Shown here piece by piece: positions 26,431 through 34,378 of a stretch of DNA of 64,000 bases. The DNA comes from Paracoccus aestuarii (GTDB lineage Bacteria; Pseudomonadota; Alphaproteobacteria; Rhodobacterales; Rhodobacteraceae), in assembly GCF_028553885.1 (NCBI RefSeq), contig NZ_CP067169.1:496001-560000 (forward strand), given 5' to 3'. The translations under genes and the position numbers were made by a program. Under the pieces are notes generated by a model. It was not told where the DNA came from and ran no database searches. It saw only the letters and a list, made by a program, of their open reading frames with translations. Within the stretch, counting starts at the first letter, position 1; each line of letters begins with the position of its first letter.

Positions 26431-28236
26431 TCAGCCTTGGCGCAGGGGACGGCAGGCCCGGGCCAGCCAGTCGCGGTCGTCGCCCGACAGATGGGGCGCC
26501 AAGGCGTCCTCGACCCGGCGGTGATAGGCGTCGAGCCAGGCCGTTTCGGTCGCCGACAGCGCATCGGCATTCAGGAGGGCCCGGTCGATCGGGCAGAGGG
26601 TCAGCGTCTCGAACCCCAGCATCCGGCGGCCGGGTTCGGCATCGACCTCGGTCACGGCGACCAGATTCTCGATGCGGATGCCGAAGCTGCCCTCGCGGTA
26701 ATAGCCGGGTTCGTTCGACAGGATCATCCCCGCCTCCAGCACGACGTCGCTGGCGCGGCTGATCCGGGCGGGGCCTTCATGCACGCAGAGGGCCGCGCCC
26801 ACGCCATGGCCGGTGCCGTGGTCGTAATCCCAGCCCTGCTGCCACAGGAACTGGCGGGCCAAGGCATCCAGATGGGCCCCCGTCACGCCTTGGGGAAAGA
26901 GCGCCTGGCTGAGCGCGATCATCCCGCGCAGCACTGCGGTATAGGGGGCGACGGCCTCGGGGCGCGGATCGCCCATGGCCAGGGTGCGGGTGATGTCGGT
27001 CGTCCCGTCGGGATACTGGCCACCCGAATCGATCAGCAGCACGTCGCCGGCGGCCAGGCGGCGGTTCGTCAGTTCCGAGACGCGGTAATGGACGATGGCG
27101 CCGTTCGGCCCCGCCCCCATGATCGTGTCGAAGCTGATGTCGATGACCCCGGCCTCGCGGCGGAAATCCTCCAGCCGGCGCACCAGGTCGATCTCGGTCA
27201 GATCCTCCGGGGTCTGGCGCGACAGCCAGGACAGCATCCGCACCATCGCCACGCCGTCGCGCAGATGGGCCGCGCGCATCCCCGCCATCTCGGCCGCGTT
27301 CTTGCGGGCCTTGGGCAGGATGGCGGGGTCGGGCCCGCGGGCCACGGCGGTGCCGGCGGCCTCCAGGATGCGGAAGGCGGCCTCGGGGGCGGTGGCGGGG
27401 TCCAGGCGGACCGGCCCCTCCAGATCGGTCAGCGCGGCAGCAAGCGCGTCGGCGGGCAGGATGGTGACATCGTCACCCAGATGCGCGCGCAGATCCGCGT
27501 CGAACTTGGAGGCATCCGCGAAAAGCGACAGCGTGCCCCGGTCCGACAGCACCGCGAAGGATTGCACCACCGGGTTCTTGGGCAGGTCGCTGCCCCGAAT
27601 GTTCAGAAGCCACGAGATCGAATCGGGCAGCGACAGCAGTGCCGCGGCCTGGCCCGCGGCCTTCAGCTCGGCCGCCAGGCGGGCGCGCTTCTGGGCCGCG
27701 GTCTCGCCCGCCAGGTCGTCGGGATGGATACGCGCGGCGCCCGCGGGCAGGGCGGGGCGGTCAGGCCAGACCGCGTCGACCGGGTTGCGGTCCAAGCCAT
27801 GCAGGGCGATGGCGCTGTCGGCCAAGGCCTCCTCCATGCCCTCGATCTCGCGCCGGGTGTGCAGCCAGGGGTCGAAGCCCACGCGGCCGCCTTGGGGCAG
27901 GACCTCGCGCAGCCAGGCCGAGGGGCGGGTTTCGGGCCATGGCACGGGCTGCATGTGGCGCAGGTCGATCTGGTCGCGCACCTGCACCCGGTAGCGGCCG
28001 TCGATGAAGACCCCGGCCCGGTCCATGGTGATGATCGCAAAGCCCGCGCTGCCGGTGAAGCCGGTCAGCCAGGCCAGCCGCGCATCGGCATCGGCCACGT
28101 ATTCGCCCTGATGGGCATCGGCGCGGGGCACGATGACGGCGGCCAGGTCCTCGGCCGCCATATGGGCGCGCAGGGCGGCCAGGCGGGCGGCGTGATCGCC
28201 GCCGCCCGCCGGATCGTCGAAGGATTGAAAGCTCAC
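26431..28236 (-). CDS. pepP: M24 family Xaa-Pro aminopeptidase (aminopeptidase P)
   Basis: A 601-residue protein with two N-terminal creatinase-like domains and a C-terminal M24 metallopeptidase domain, the long three-domain aminopeptidase P layout. Metal ligands are visible in LLIDSGGQYPDGTTDITRT (Asp, Asp), GTGHGVGAALCVHEGP (His) and SNEPGYY and RIENLVAV (Glu). It removes N-terminal residues before proline. GTG 28236 overlaps the stop of the upstream UPF0173 gene as GTGA, which fixes the start; a longer open frame to 28686 is only antisense carry-over. The symbol names the activity, not strict orthology with E. coli pepP. Confidence 0.88.
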   Translation of the reverse strand: MSFQSFDDPAGGGDHAARLAALRAHMAAEDLAAVIVPRADAHQGEYVADADARLAWLTGFTGSAGFAIITMDRAGVFIDGRYRVQVRDQIDLRHMQPVPWPETRPSAWLREVLPQGGRVGFDPWLHTRREIEGMEEALADSAIALHGLDRNPVDAVWPDRPALPAGAARIHPDDLAGETAAQKRARLAAELKAAGQAAALLSLPDSISWLLNIRGSDLPKNPVVQSFAVLSDRGTLSLFADASKFDADLRAHLGDDVTILPADALAAALTDLEGPVRLDPATAPEAAFRILEAAGTAVARGPDPAILPKARKNAAEMAGMRAAHLRDGVAMVRMLSWLSRQTPEDLTEIDLVRRLEDFRREAGVIDISFDTIMGAGPNGAIVHYRVSELTNRRLAAGDVLLIDSGGQYPDGTTDITRTLAMGDPRPEAVAPYTAVLRGMIALSQALFPQGVTGAHLDALARQFLWQQGWDYDHGTGHGVGAALCVHEGPARISRASDVVLEAGMILSNEPGYYREGSFGIRIENLVAVTEVDAEPGRRMLGFETLTLCPIDRALLNADALSATETAWLDAYHRRVEDALAPHLSGDDRDWLARACRPLRQG

Positions 28237-28925
28237 GGCCGGATCGCCTCCATCACCACGGGTTCGATGACGCGCGTGCCGGGCAGGGCGTCGATCAGCA
28301 CCTGCGCGGATTGCTCCAGCGCGTCGAAGGTCCTGTAATGGCAGGGGATCACCGTCTTGAAGTCGAAATAGCGCTTGGCCGCATAGGCCGCCCGCGCCAT
28401 GTCCATGGTGAAATGCCCGCCCGCGCAGAGGATGCCGATATCGGGCTTGTGCAGATCGCCCATCCATTCCATGTCGGCCATGATGTCCGTGTCGCCGGAC
28501 ACATAGATCACATGCCCATCCCCCGCGATCATGTAGCCCGATTCGCGCCCGGCATAGACCGGCCCGTCGGGACCCTGGATCGAGCTGGAATGGCTGGCAT
28601 TCACCATGGTCACCTTGGCGCCGCCCAGATCGACCGTGCCGCCCTTGTTGAAGCCGGTGCCGGTGATGCCTTCGGTCTTTTCCCAATGGCTGATCAGGTC
28701 GAAAATGCCGACCAGCGGCACGTCCAGCTCGCGCGCCAGCGTCAGGGCGTCGCCGGTATGGTCGCCATGGCCGTGGGTGATCAGGATATGGGTCGCGCCC
28801 GCGATCGCCTCATCGCGGCGGTCGTCGGGAAAGGCGGGGTTGCCGGTCAGCCAGGGGTCGATCAGGATCACGGCCTGCTCGATCTCCAGCCGGAAGCCCG
28901 AATGGCCAAGCCAGGTCAGTTTCAT
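28233..28925 (-). CDS. UPF0173 metal-dependent hydrolase (metallo-beta-lactamase fold)
   Basis: A 230-residue metallo-beta-lactamase-fold protein. The metal motif HGHGDH is near residue 52, with ILIDPWLTGNP before it and late His residues in GGHFTMD and IPCHYRTF. UPF0173/YtkL-like proteins have no firmly assigned substrate. AGGAG lies 8 bases before ATG 28925. It is cotranscribed with the aminopeptidase gene (4-base overlap). Confidence 0.9.
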   Translation of the reverse strand: MKLTWLGHSGFRLEIEQAVILIDPWLTGNPAFPDDRRDEAIAGATHILITHGHGDHTGDALTLARELDVPLVGIFDLISHWEKTEGITGTGFNKGGTVDLGGAKVTMVNASHSSSIQGPDGPVYAGRESGYMIAGDGHVIYVSGDTDIMADMEWMGDLHKPDIGILCAGGHFTMDMARAAYAAKRYFDFKTVIPCHYRTFDALEQSAQVLIDALPGTRVIEPVVMEAIRP

Positions 28926-29011
28926 GGGATTCTCCTCAGCGTTGTCGCGGCAGGGTAGCGCCCGCCCCGGTGACTGACCAGAACCCCCCGGACCCCCGGA
29001 AGGTTGCCCGA

Positions 29012-30763
29012 TCAGGCGCCGCCAGTCGCGGCCGCGGCGTCGTCCAGGCGCAGGCGCAGCCGTTCGCGCCCGCCCCAGGTCGACAGCTCCAGCTTGCCGG
29101 CCAGGTGAAAGCGGCGGCCGCGCGCGCCGATCAGCCCGGGCCCGAGCGGCCCGTCCATCGCGCCCCAGGCCACGGCCTCCATCGCGGGGCTGCCGGGGCT
29201 GCGGAAGGACAGGCGCAGATGCCGGTCGCCCATGGTCGAGGCGCTGTCGATCAGCTGATCGGCAAAGGCGAAACGCGGCGCCGGGGCGGCCTGGCCGAAG
29301 GGGCCGGCATCCTCCAGCAGGCGATACATCTGCGCGGTCGCCCCCGACGGTTCCAGAAGGCCCGACAGGCGCAGGTCGCCCGATCCGGTCCGCCCCGCCA
29401 GATCGCGCGCGATCAGGTCGGCCAGGCGGGTCATGGCCTCGGGGATGCGGGCGGCCTCGACGGTCAGGCCGGCGGCCATCTCGTGCCCGCCGCCCTTCAG
29501 CAGCAGGCCCTCATGGGCCAGGCGCTGGATCGCGCGGCCCAGATCGACGCCGGGGACCGACCGGGCGCTGCCCTTGCCGATGCCGCCCTCGACCCCGATC
29601 ACGACCGAGGGCAGGTCGGTGGCCTCCTTCACGCGGGCCGCGACGATACCCACGACGCCCGGATGCCAGCCATCGCCCGCGGCCCAGGACAGGCGCGCAT
29701 CGGCCCGGGCCTCGACCTGGGCCAGGGCCTCCTCGCGCACGGCGGCCTCGATGGCGCGGCGGTCGCGGTTCAGGTCGTCCAGCTGGCGGGCCATGGCCTC
29801 GGCCTCGCGCGGGTCGCGGCAGGCCAGCAGCCGCGCGCCCAGATCGGCGCGGCCCACGCGACCCCCGGCATTGATCCGCGGCCCCAGCAGAAATCCCAGA
29901 TGGAACGCACTGGGCGCCCCGTCCAGCCGTGCGACATCCGACAGCGCGACCAGCCCGGCCCGCTGGCGCCGCGCCATGACCGCCAGCCCCTGGCGCACGA
30001 AGGCCCGGTTCACGCCGACCAGGGGCGCGACATCGGCCACCGTGGCCAGCGCCACCAGGTCCAGCATCGCCATCAGGTCCGGCTGCGGCAGGCCCCGGGC
30101 GCGCAGCACGCGCCCCGCCTGCACCAGCGTCAGAAACACCACCCCCGCCGCGCAGAGATGCCCCAGCCCGGATGCCTCGTCCATGCGGTTGGGGTTCACC
30201 ACGGCCAGGGCGGGGGGCAGCGTCTCGCCGCCCAGATGGTGGTCCAGCACGATCACGTCGCAGCCCCGCGCCGCGGCCAAAGCCTCGTGCGACAGGGTGC
30301 CGCAATCGACGCAGATGATCAGGTCATGGCCTTCGGCCAGCGCGGTCATGGCGGGGACGTTGGGGCCATAGCCCTCGTCGATGCGGTCGGGGATATAGAG
30401 CGTGGCGTGCCGCCCATGCTGGCCCAGCCAGTCGATCAGCAGGGCGGCGGATGACCCGCCATCCACGTCGTAATCGGCAAAGATCGCGATGCGCCGCCCG
30501 CTCAGCGCCGCATCGACCAGGCGCTCGGCGGCGATCTCCATGTCGCGCAGCTCCAAGGGGTCGGGCAGCAGGTCGCGCAGGCGGGGCGTCAGGAAACCCG
30601 GCGCCTCCTCCGGGGCTACGGCCCGTTCGGCCAGGACCCGGGCCACGGGCAGGGGCAGGCCCGCCTGCTGGGCCAGGCCTTCGGCGCGGCGTTCCAGATC
30701 GGCGGGCGGGCCGACCCAACGCCGCCCGGTCAACGAGCTGTCGATGCCCAGAAACGCCGTCAT
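29012..30763 (-). CDS. recJ: Single-stranded-DNA-specific exonuclease RecJ
   Basis: A 583-residue DHH-superfamily nuclease. Motifs are ADYDVDG near residue 97, a CVDCG stretch, the DHH motif VLDHHLGG near 170, and the DHHA1-type GGGHEMAAGLTV near 440, then a C-terminal OB-like region. It degrades ssDNA 5' to 3' in recombination and repair. It lies 73 bases after glpX on the same strand, with GC hairpins between, so it may have its own promoter. Confidence 0.95.
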   Translation of the reverse strand: MTAFLGIDSSLTGRRWVGPPADLERRAEGLAQQAGLPLPVARVLAERAVAPEEAPGFLTPRLRDLLPDPLELRDMEIAAERLVDAALSGRRIAIFADYDVDGGSSAALLIDWLGQHGRHATLYIPDRIDEGYGPNVPAMTALAEGHDLIICVDCGTLSHEALAAARGCDVIVLDHHLGGETLPPALAVVNPNRMDEASGLGHLCAAGVVFLTLVQAGRVLRARGLPQPDLMAMLDLVALATVADVAPLVGVNRAFVRQGLAVMARRQRAGLVALSDVARLDGAPSAFHLGFLLGPRINAGGRVGRADLGARLLACRDPREAEAMARQLDDLNRDRRAIEAAVREEALAQVEARADARLSWAAGDGWHPGVVGIVAARVKEATDLPSVVIGVEGGIGKGSARSVPGVDLGRAIQRLAHEGLLLKGGGHEMAAGLTVEAARIPEAMTRLADLIARDLAGRTGSGDLRLSGLLEPSGATAQMYRLLEDAGPFGQAAPAPRFAFADQLIDSASTMGDRHLRLSFRSPGSPAMEAVAWGAMDGPLGPGLIGARGRRFHLAGKLELSTWGGRERLRLRLDDAAAATGGA

Positions 30764-30813
30764 TTTCGTCCCTGTCCAATCATCCCGGGCTGCGGTCCCC
30801 GACCGGCGGGGAC

Positions 30814-30830
30814 GGGGGCCAAGCGCCCCC
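30814..30830 (-). terminator. Hairpins between glpX and recJ
   Basis: GGGGGC (30814-30819) pairs with GCCCCC (30825-30830), and beside it GTCCCC (30795-30800) pairs with GGGGAC (30808-30813). They lie directly after the glpX stop. No U-run is visible, so termination strength is uncertain. Confidence 0.45.
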
Positions 30831-30836
30831 CATAGC

Positions 30837-31802
30837 TCACTTCACCGGGTTGCGATAGATCATGCGGCGCACCGATCCGGTCTTGGACCGCATCAGGATC
30901 GTCTCGGTCGTCAGGTATCCCGGCTCGCGCTTGACGCCCGCCACGATCGAGCCGTCGGTGACGCCGGTCGCGGCAAAGATCACGTCATCGGTCACCAGCT
31001 CGTCGCGGGCATAGATGCGGTCCAGTTCGGTGATGCCGGCCTTGCGGGCGCGGCCGCGTTCGTCATCATTGCGAAACATCAGCCGGCCCCACATCTGCCC
31101 GCCCATGCATTTCAGCGCCGCAGCCGCCAGCACGCCCTCGGGCGCACCGCCGGAGCCCATATACATGTCGATGCCGGTCAGTTCGGCCTCGGCGCAGTGG
31201 ATGACGCCCGCCACGTCGCCATCGGTGATCAGGCGGATTGCGGCGCCGGTCTGGCGGACCTCGGCGATCATCTCCTCGTGGCGAGGACGTTCCAGGATGC
31301 AGACGGTGATGTCGGCGGCCTCGCAACCCCGCGCGGCGGCCAGGGCGCGCACACGCTCGGCCGGGGGCATGTCCAGGCTGACCACGTCGGTCGGATAGCC
31401 CGGCCCCACGGCCAGCTTGTCCATATAGACGTCGGGCGCGTGCAGCAGCGTGCCGCGCGGCGCCATGGCGATCACGGTCAGCGCGTTGGGCATATCCTTG
31501 GCGGTCAGGGTGGTGCCCTCCAGCGGGTCCAGCGCGATGTCCACCTCCGGCCCGTCGCCGGTGCCGACCTCCTCACCGATGAAGAGCATGGGCGCCTCGT
31601 CGCGCTCGCCCTCGCCGATGACGACGACGCCCTTGATGTCCAGCATGTTCAGCTGGTCGCGCATGGCGTTGACGGCGGCCTGGTCGGCGGCCTTTTCGTC
31701 GCCGCGCCCGATCAGCCGGGCCGAGGCATGGGCCGCCGCCTCGCTGACGCGGGCCAGGCCCAGGGACAGCATTCGGTCGTTGAAATCCTTCGGCGCGGTC
31801 AT
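30837..31802 (-). CDS. glpX: Class II fructose-1,6-bisphosphatase
   Basis: A 321-residue GlpX-type enzyme. Metal and substrate motifs include GEGERDEAPML near 66, DIALDPLEGTT near 90 and MYMGSGGAPEGVLAAAAL near 190. It hydrolyses fructose-1,6-bisphosphate in gluconeogenesis (or sedoheptulose-1,7-bisphosphate in Calvin-cycle organisms). ATG 31802 (MTAPKDFNDRML) matches the usual start; ATG 31811 adds three residues. It is preceded on the same strand by bolA, 76 bases away. Confidence 0.95.
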   Translation of the reverse strand: MTAPKDFNDRMLSLGLARVSEAAAHASARLIGRGDEKAADQAAVNAMRDQLNMLDIKGVVVIGEGERDEAPMLFIGEEVGTGDGPEVDIALDPLEGTTLTAKDMPNALTVIAMAPRGTLLHAPDVYMDKLAVGPGYPTDVVSLDMPPAERVRALAAARGCEAADITVCILERPRHEEMIAEVRQTGAAIRLITDGDVAGVIHCAEAELTGIDMYMGSGGAPEGVLAAAALKCMGGQMWGRLMFRNDDERGRARKAGITELDRIYARDELVTDDVIFAATGVTDGSIVAGVKREPGYLTTETILMRSKTGSVRRMIYRNPVK

Positions 31803-31877
31803 GTCCCTCATCCCTTTATCTCTGCGGGTTCGCGGGCTTTCTAGGGGGCGGGCCGGGGGGCGGCAAGCCTGACGGCG

Positions 31878-32138
31878 CTAACGGGCGGGGCTTTCCGACA
31901 GCTCCAGCGCCAAGGCATGGATGCGCGGCACGATGTCGCCCAAGGTGGCATGGACCAGCCGATGGCGCTGGATGCGCGACAGGCCCGCAAAGGCCGGGCT
32001 GTCCATGACCACGCGGAAATGGCTCTCGCCGCCCTCGCGAAAGCCCGCATGCCCGCGATGGCTTTCGCTTTCGTCGATCACCTGAAGGGCCGTGGGGTTC
32101 AGGGTTTCCAGCCGCCGGGTCATCTGGTCCGCGATCAT
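31878..32138 (-). CDS. bolA: BolA family protein
   Basis: An 86-residue BolA-like protein. The family core HRGHAGFREGGESHFRVVMDSPAFAGLSRIQRHRLV is complete, with the conserved His pattern used with monothiol glutaredoxins to bind [2Fe-2S] clusters. Members act in iron-sulfur trafficking and stress morphology control. GAAAGGA is 6 bases before ATG 32138; an in-frame ATG at 32144 is too close to that site. Which BolA subtype it is cannot be settled here. Confidence 0.9.
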   Translation of the reverse strand: MIADQMTRRLETLNPTALQVIDESESHRGHAGFREGGESHFRVVMDSPAFAGLSRIQRHRLVHATLGDIVPRIHALALELSESPAR

Positions 32139-32219
32139 CGGCATTCCTTTCGGTCAAGGGGTTTCATGTCCCGCCAGATAGCCTAAACTGCCCGCCTTGA
32201 GTCGCAAAGGTGCCCCAGG

Positions 32220-32849
32220 ATGAGCAAGAACGACCCGTTCGGTTTCGACATTTCCGCCGCCAAGGACAAGAAGCGCAAGACCAAGGGGCGGCGCGGCATG
32301 TCGGGGGCGTTCGAGACCTCGACCCGCATCTGCGAACGCGAGGGCTGCAACGAGCCGGGCCAGTACCGCGCGCCCAAGAACCCGCGCAACCTCGACGACT
32401 ATTTCTGGTTCTGCAAGGAGCATGTCCGCGAATACAACGCGAACTGGAACTACTTCCAAGGCCAGTCCGAGGAGGAGTTCCAGCAGTTCATCGACAATGC
32501 GACGGTCTGGGAACGCCCCACCAAGCCCTTCGGCCGGTCGACGGCCGAGGATAAATGGGCCCGCCACGGCGTCAGCGACCCGTTGGAGATCCTGGGCGCG
32601 AACGGCACCGCCCCCGAGGCCCGCGCCCAGTCCAGCGCCCGCAAGCTGCCCCCCACCGAACGCCGCGCGCTAGATATCCTGGAGGCCAAGGACCACTGGA
32701 CCCGCGCCGAGATCCGCAAGCAGTACAAGTCGCTGGTCAAGGACCTGCACCCGGACATGAACGGCGGCGACCGATCCGACGAGGACCGCCTGTCCGAGGT
32801 TGTCTGGGCCTGGGATCAGATCAAGGACAGCCGCTTCATCCGCGACTGA
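32220..32849 (+). CDS. J-domain protein (DnaJ-like co-chaperone)
   Basis: A 209-residue protein. The C-terminal 60 residues form a J domain: ALDILEAKDHWTRAEIRKQYKSLVKDLHPDMNGGDRSDEDRL, in which the HPD tripeptide required to stimulate Hsp70 ATPase is present. The N-terminal part has Cys-rich CEREGCNEPGQYRAPK and a later CKEH, possibly a small metal site. J domain at the C-terminus is the layout of a conserved alphaproteobacterial family. Its last 14 bases overlap the 3' end of convergent lnt. Confidence 0.88.
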   Translation: MSKNDPFGFDISAAKDKKRKTKGRRGMSGAFETSTRICEREGCNEPGQYRAPKNPRNLDDYFWFCKEHVREYNANWNYFQGQSEEEFQQFIDNATVWERPTKPFGRSTAEDKWARHGVSDPLEILGANGTAPEARAQSSARKLPPTERRALDILEAKDHWTRAEIRKQYKSLVKDLHPDMNGGDRSDEDRLSEVVWAWDQIKDSRFIRD

Positions 32850-34377
32850 ACCGCCGCCCGGCCCTGCGGGGCAGGCCGCAGGCCAGCCCCAGCACCACGG
32901 CCAGCAGCGCCAGCACCGGCAGGTTGCCCCAGGCCAGCCAAAGTGTCGGCGGCAGCGCGCCGGGCAGGGGCGCGTCGATCCGCCCCGCGGTGTTCAGCGC
33001 CAGGCTGTCGCGGATGCGCCCCCGCGCGTCGATCACCGCGCTGACCCCGGTATTGGCCGCGCGCACCATCGGCAGCCCCGTCTCGATCGCGCGCAGCCGC
33101 GCCTGGTCCAGATGCTGATAGGGCCCCGAGAACCGCCCGAACCACGCGTCGTTCGTCGCCTGCAGCATCCATCCGGGCCGTTCGGGCAGGGCGCGCAGAT
33201 GCTGGGGAAAGATCGCCTCGTAGCAGATCAGCGGCTGGAAATCCGGCGCCCCCGGCGCGGCCATCAGCTGCGGCCCCGGACCGGGGGAATAGCCGTTGCC
33301 CTGCTGGGACGCGAAGGCCGTGATGCCCACCCGCGCCAAGGCATCCCCCCAGGGGATGTATTCGCCAAAGGGCACCAGGTGGAACTTGTCATAGATGTCG
33401 GTGACCGACCCGTCCGGCGCGATCGTGGCCAGGCTGTTGAAGAACCGGCTGCCCTCGCGCCGCTGGATGCCCATGATCAGCGGCGCGCCCGCGGCCTCGG
33501 CCATGGCGGGCAGGACGGGGTCGGCGTCGTTCAGCAGAAAGTTCACCGCCGTCTCGGGCCAGATGACCAGGTCGCGCGGCCCCGGCTCGGCCGACAGGTC
33601 CAGCAGACGGCCGAAGAAGACCGAGGCCCATTCCGGGTCCCATTTCAGGTGCTGGGCCGCGTCGGGCTGGACGATGCGCAGCATGACCGGGCGATCCTGG
33701 GGCAGGGGGCGCGACAGCTGGTCGAGCCCCGCGGCCCAGCCCGCTCCCAGGATCGCCACCGCCGCCGCGATGCCCGGCGCCAGCCCCGCCCGGCCCGGCC
33801 GCCACAGCAGCGTGGGCAGGCAGGCCATGCTCAGCGTGACCAGCCCCAGGCCCAGGGCCCCGGCATGGGCGGCCAGCTGGGCCACCGGGGTGGCGATCCA
33901 GCCATGCCCGATCTGGGCCCAGGGAAATCCGGTGAAGATCCAGCCGCGCAGCCAGTCCGACAGCAGCAGCGCTGCCGCGATGGCTGCGCCCTGGCCGCGC
34001 CAGCCGCGCGCCAGCCGCGCCGCCAGCCCCGCCGGAACCGCCCAGAACAGCGCGCCCCCCGCAGCCATCAGGACCAGCGCGAAGGGCGCCATCCAGCCAT
34101 GCCGGGCGACATCCACCATGAAGGGTTCGGTAATCCAGAACAGCGACAGCCCGAACCAGCCCGCCCCGGCGGCCAAGGCACGCCAGAAGACCGCCCGCGC
34201 GGGGCTGCGCGCCCATCGCCAGATCAGGACCGCAAAGGCCAGGGGCGCCGCCGCCCAGACCCAGAAGGGCGCGAGGGCCAGGGCCGCGATCAGCCCCAGC
34301 CCCGCATCCACGGCCAGGCTGCGCAGAGGGGGCCGCCCCCGGCGCGTCAGGCGCGGCGGTCGCAGCCCGCTGCGCAT
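32836..34377 (-). CDS. lnt: Apolipoprotein N-acyltransferase
   Basis: A 513-residue protein with about six N-terminal membrane helices and a periplasmic nitrilase-type domain. The catalytic triad is visible as Glu275 (WPETAVNF), Lys331 (YDKFHLVPFGEY) and Cys385 (ICYEAIFP). It adds the third acyl chain to the N-terminal Cys of lipoproteins in the inner membrane; BamE at 53.5 kb is a likely client. ATG 34377 starts one base after the stop of the upstream helicase gene, so the two are probably coupled. The longer open frame to 34686 is an antisense-like extension over the helicase tail and is rejected. Confidence 0.94.
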   Translation of the reverse strand: MRSGLRPPRLTRRGRPPLRSLAVDAGLGLIAALALAPFWVWAAAPLAFAVLIWRWARSPARAVFWRALAAGAGWFGLSLFWITEPFMVDVARHGWMAPFALVLMAAGGALFWAVPAGLAARLARGWRGQGAAIAAALLLSDWLRGWIFTGFPWAQIGHGWIATPVAQLAAHAGALGLGLVTLSMACLPTLLWRPGRAGLAPGIAAAVAILGAGWAAGLDQLSRPLPQDRPVMLRIVQPDAAQHLKWDPEWASVFFGRLLDLSAEPGPRDLVIWPETAVNFLLNDADPVLPAMAEAAGAPLIMGIQRREGSRFFNSLATIAPDGSVTDIYDKFHLVPFGEYIPWGDALARVGITAFASQQGNGYSPGPGPQLMAAPGAPDFQPLICYEAIFPQHLRALPERPGWMLQATNDAWFGRFSGPYQHLDQARLRAIETGLPMVRAANTGVSAVIDARGRIRDSLALNTAGRIDAPLPGALPPTLWLAWGNLPVLALLAVVLGLACGLPRRAGRRFSRG

Positions 34378-34378
34378 C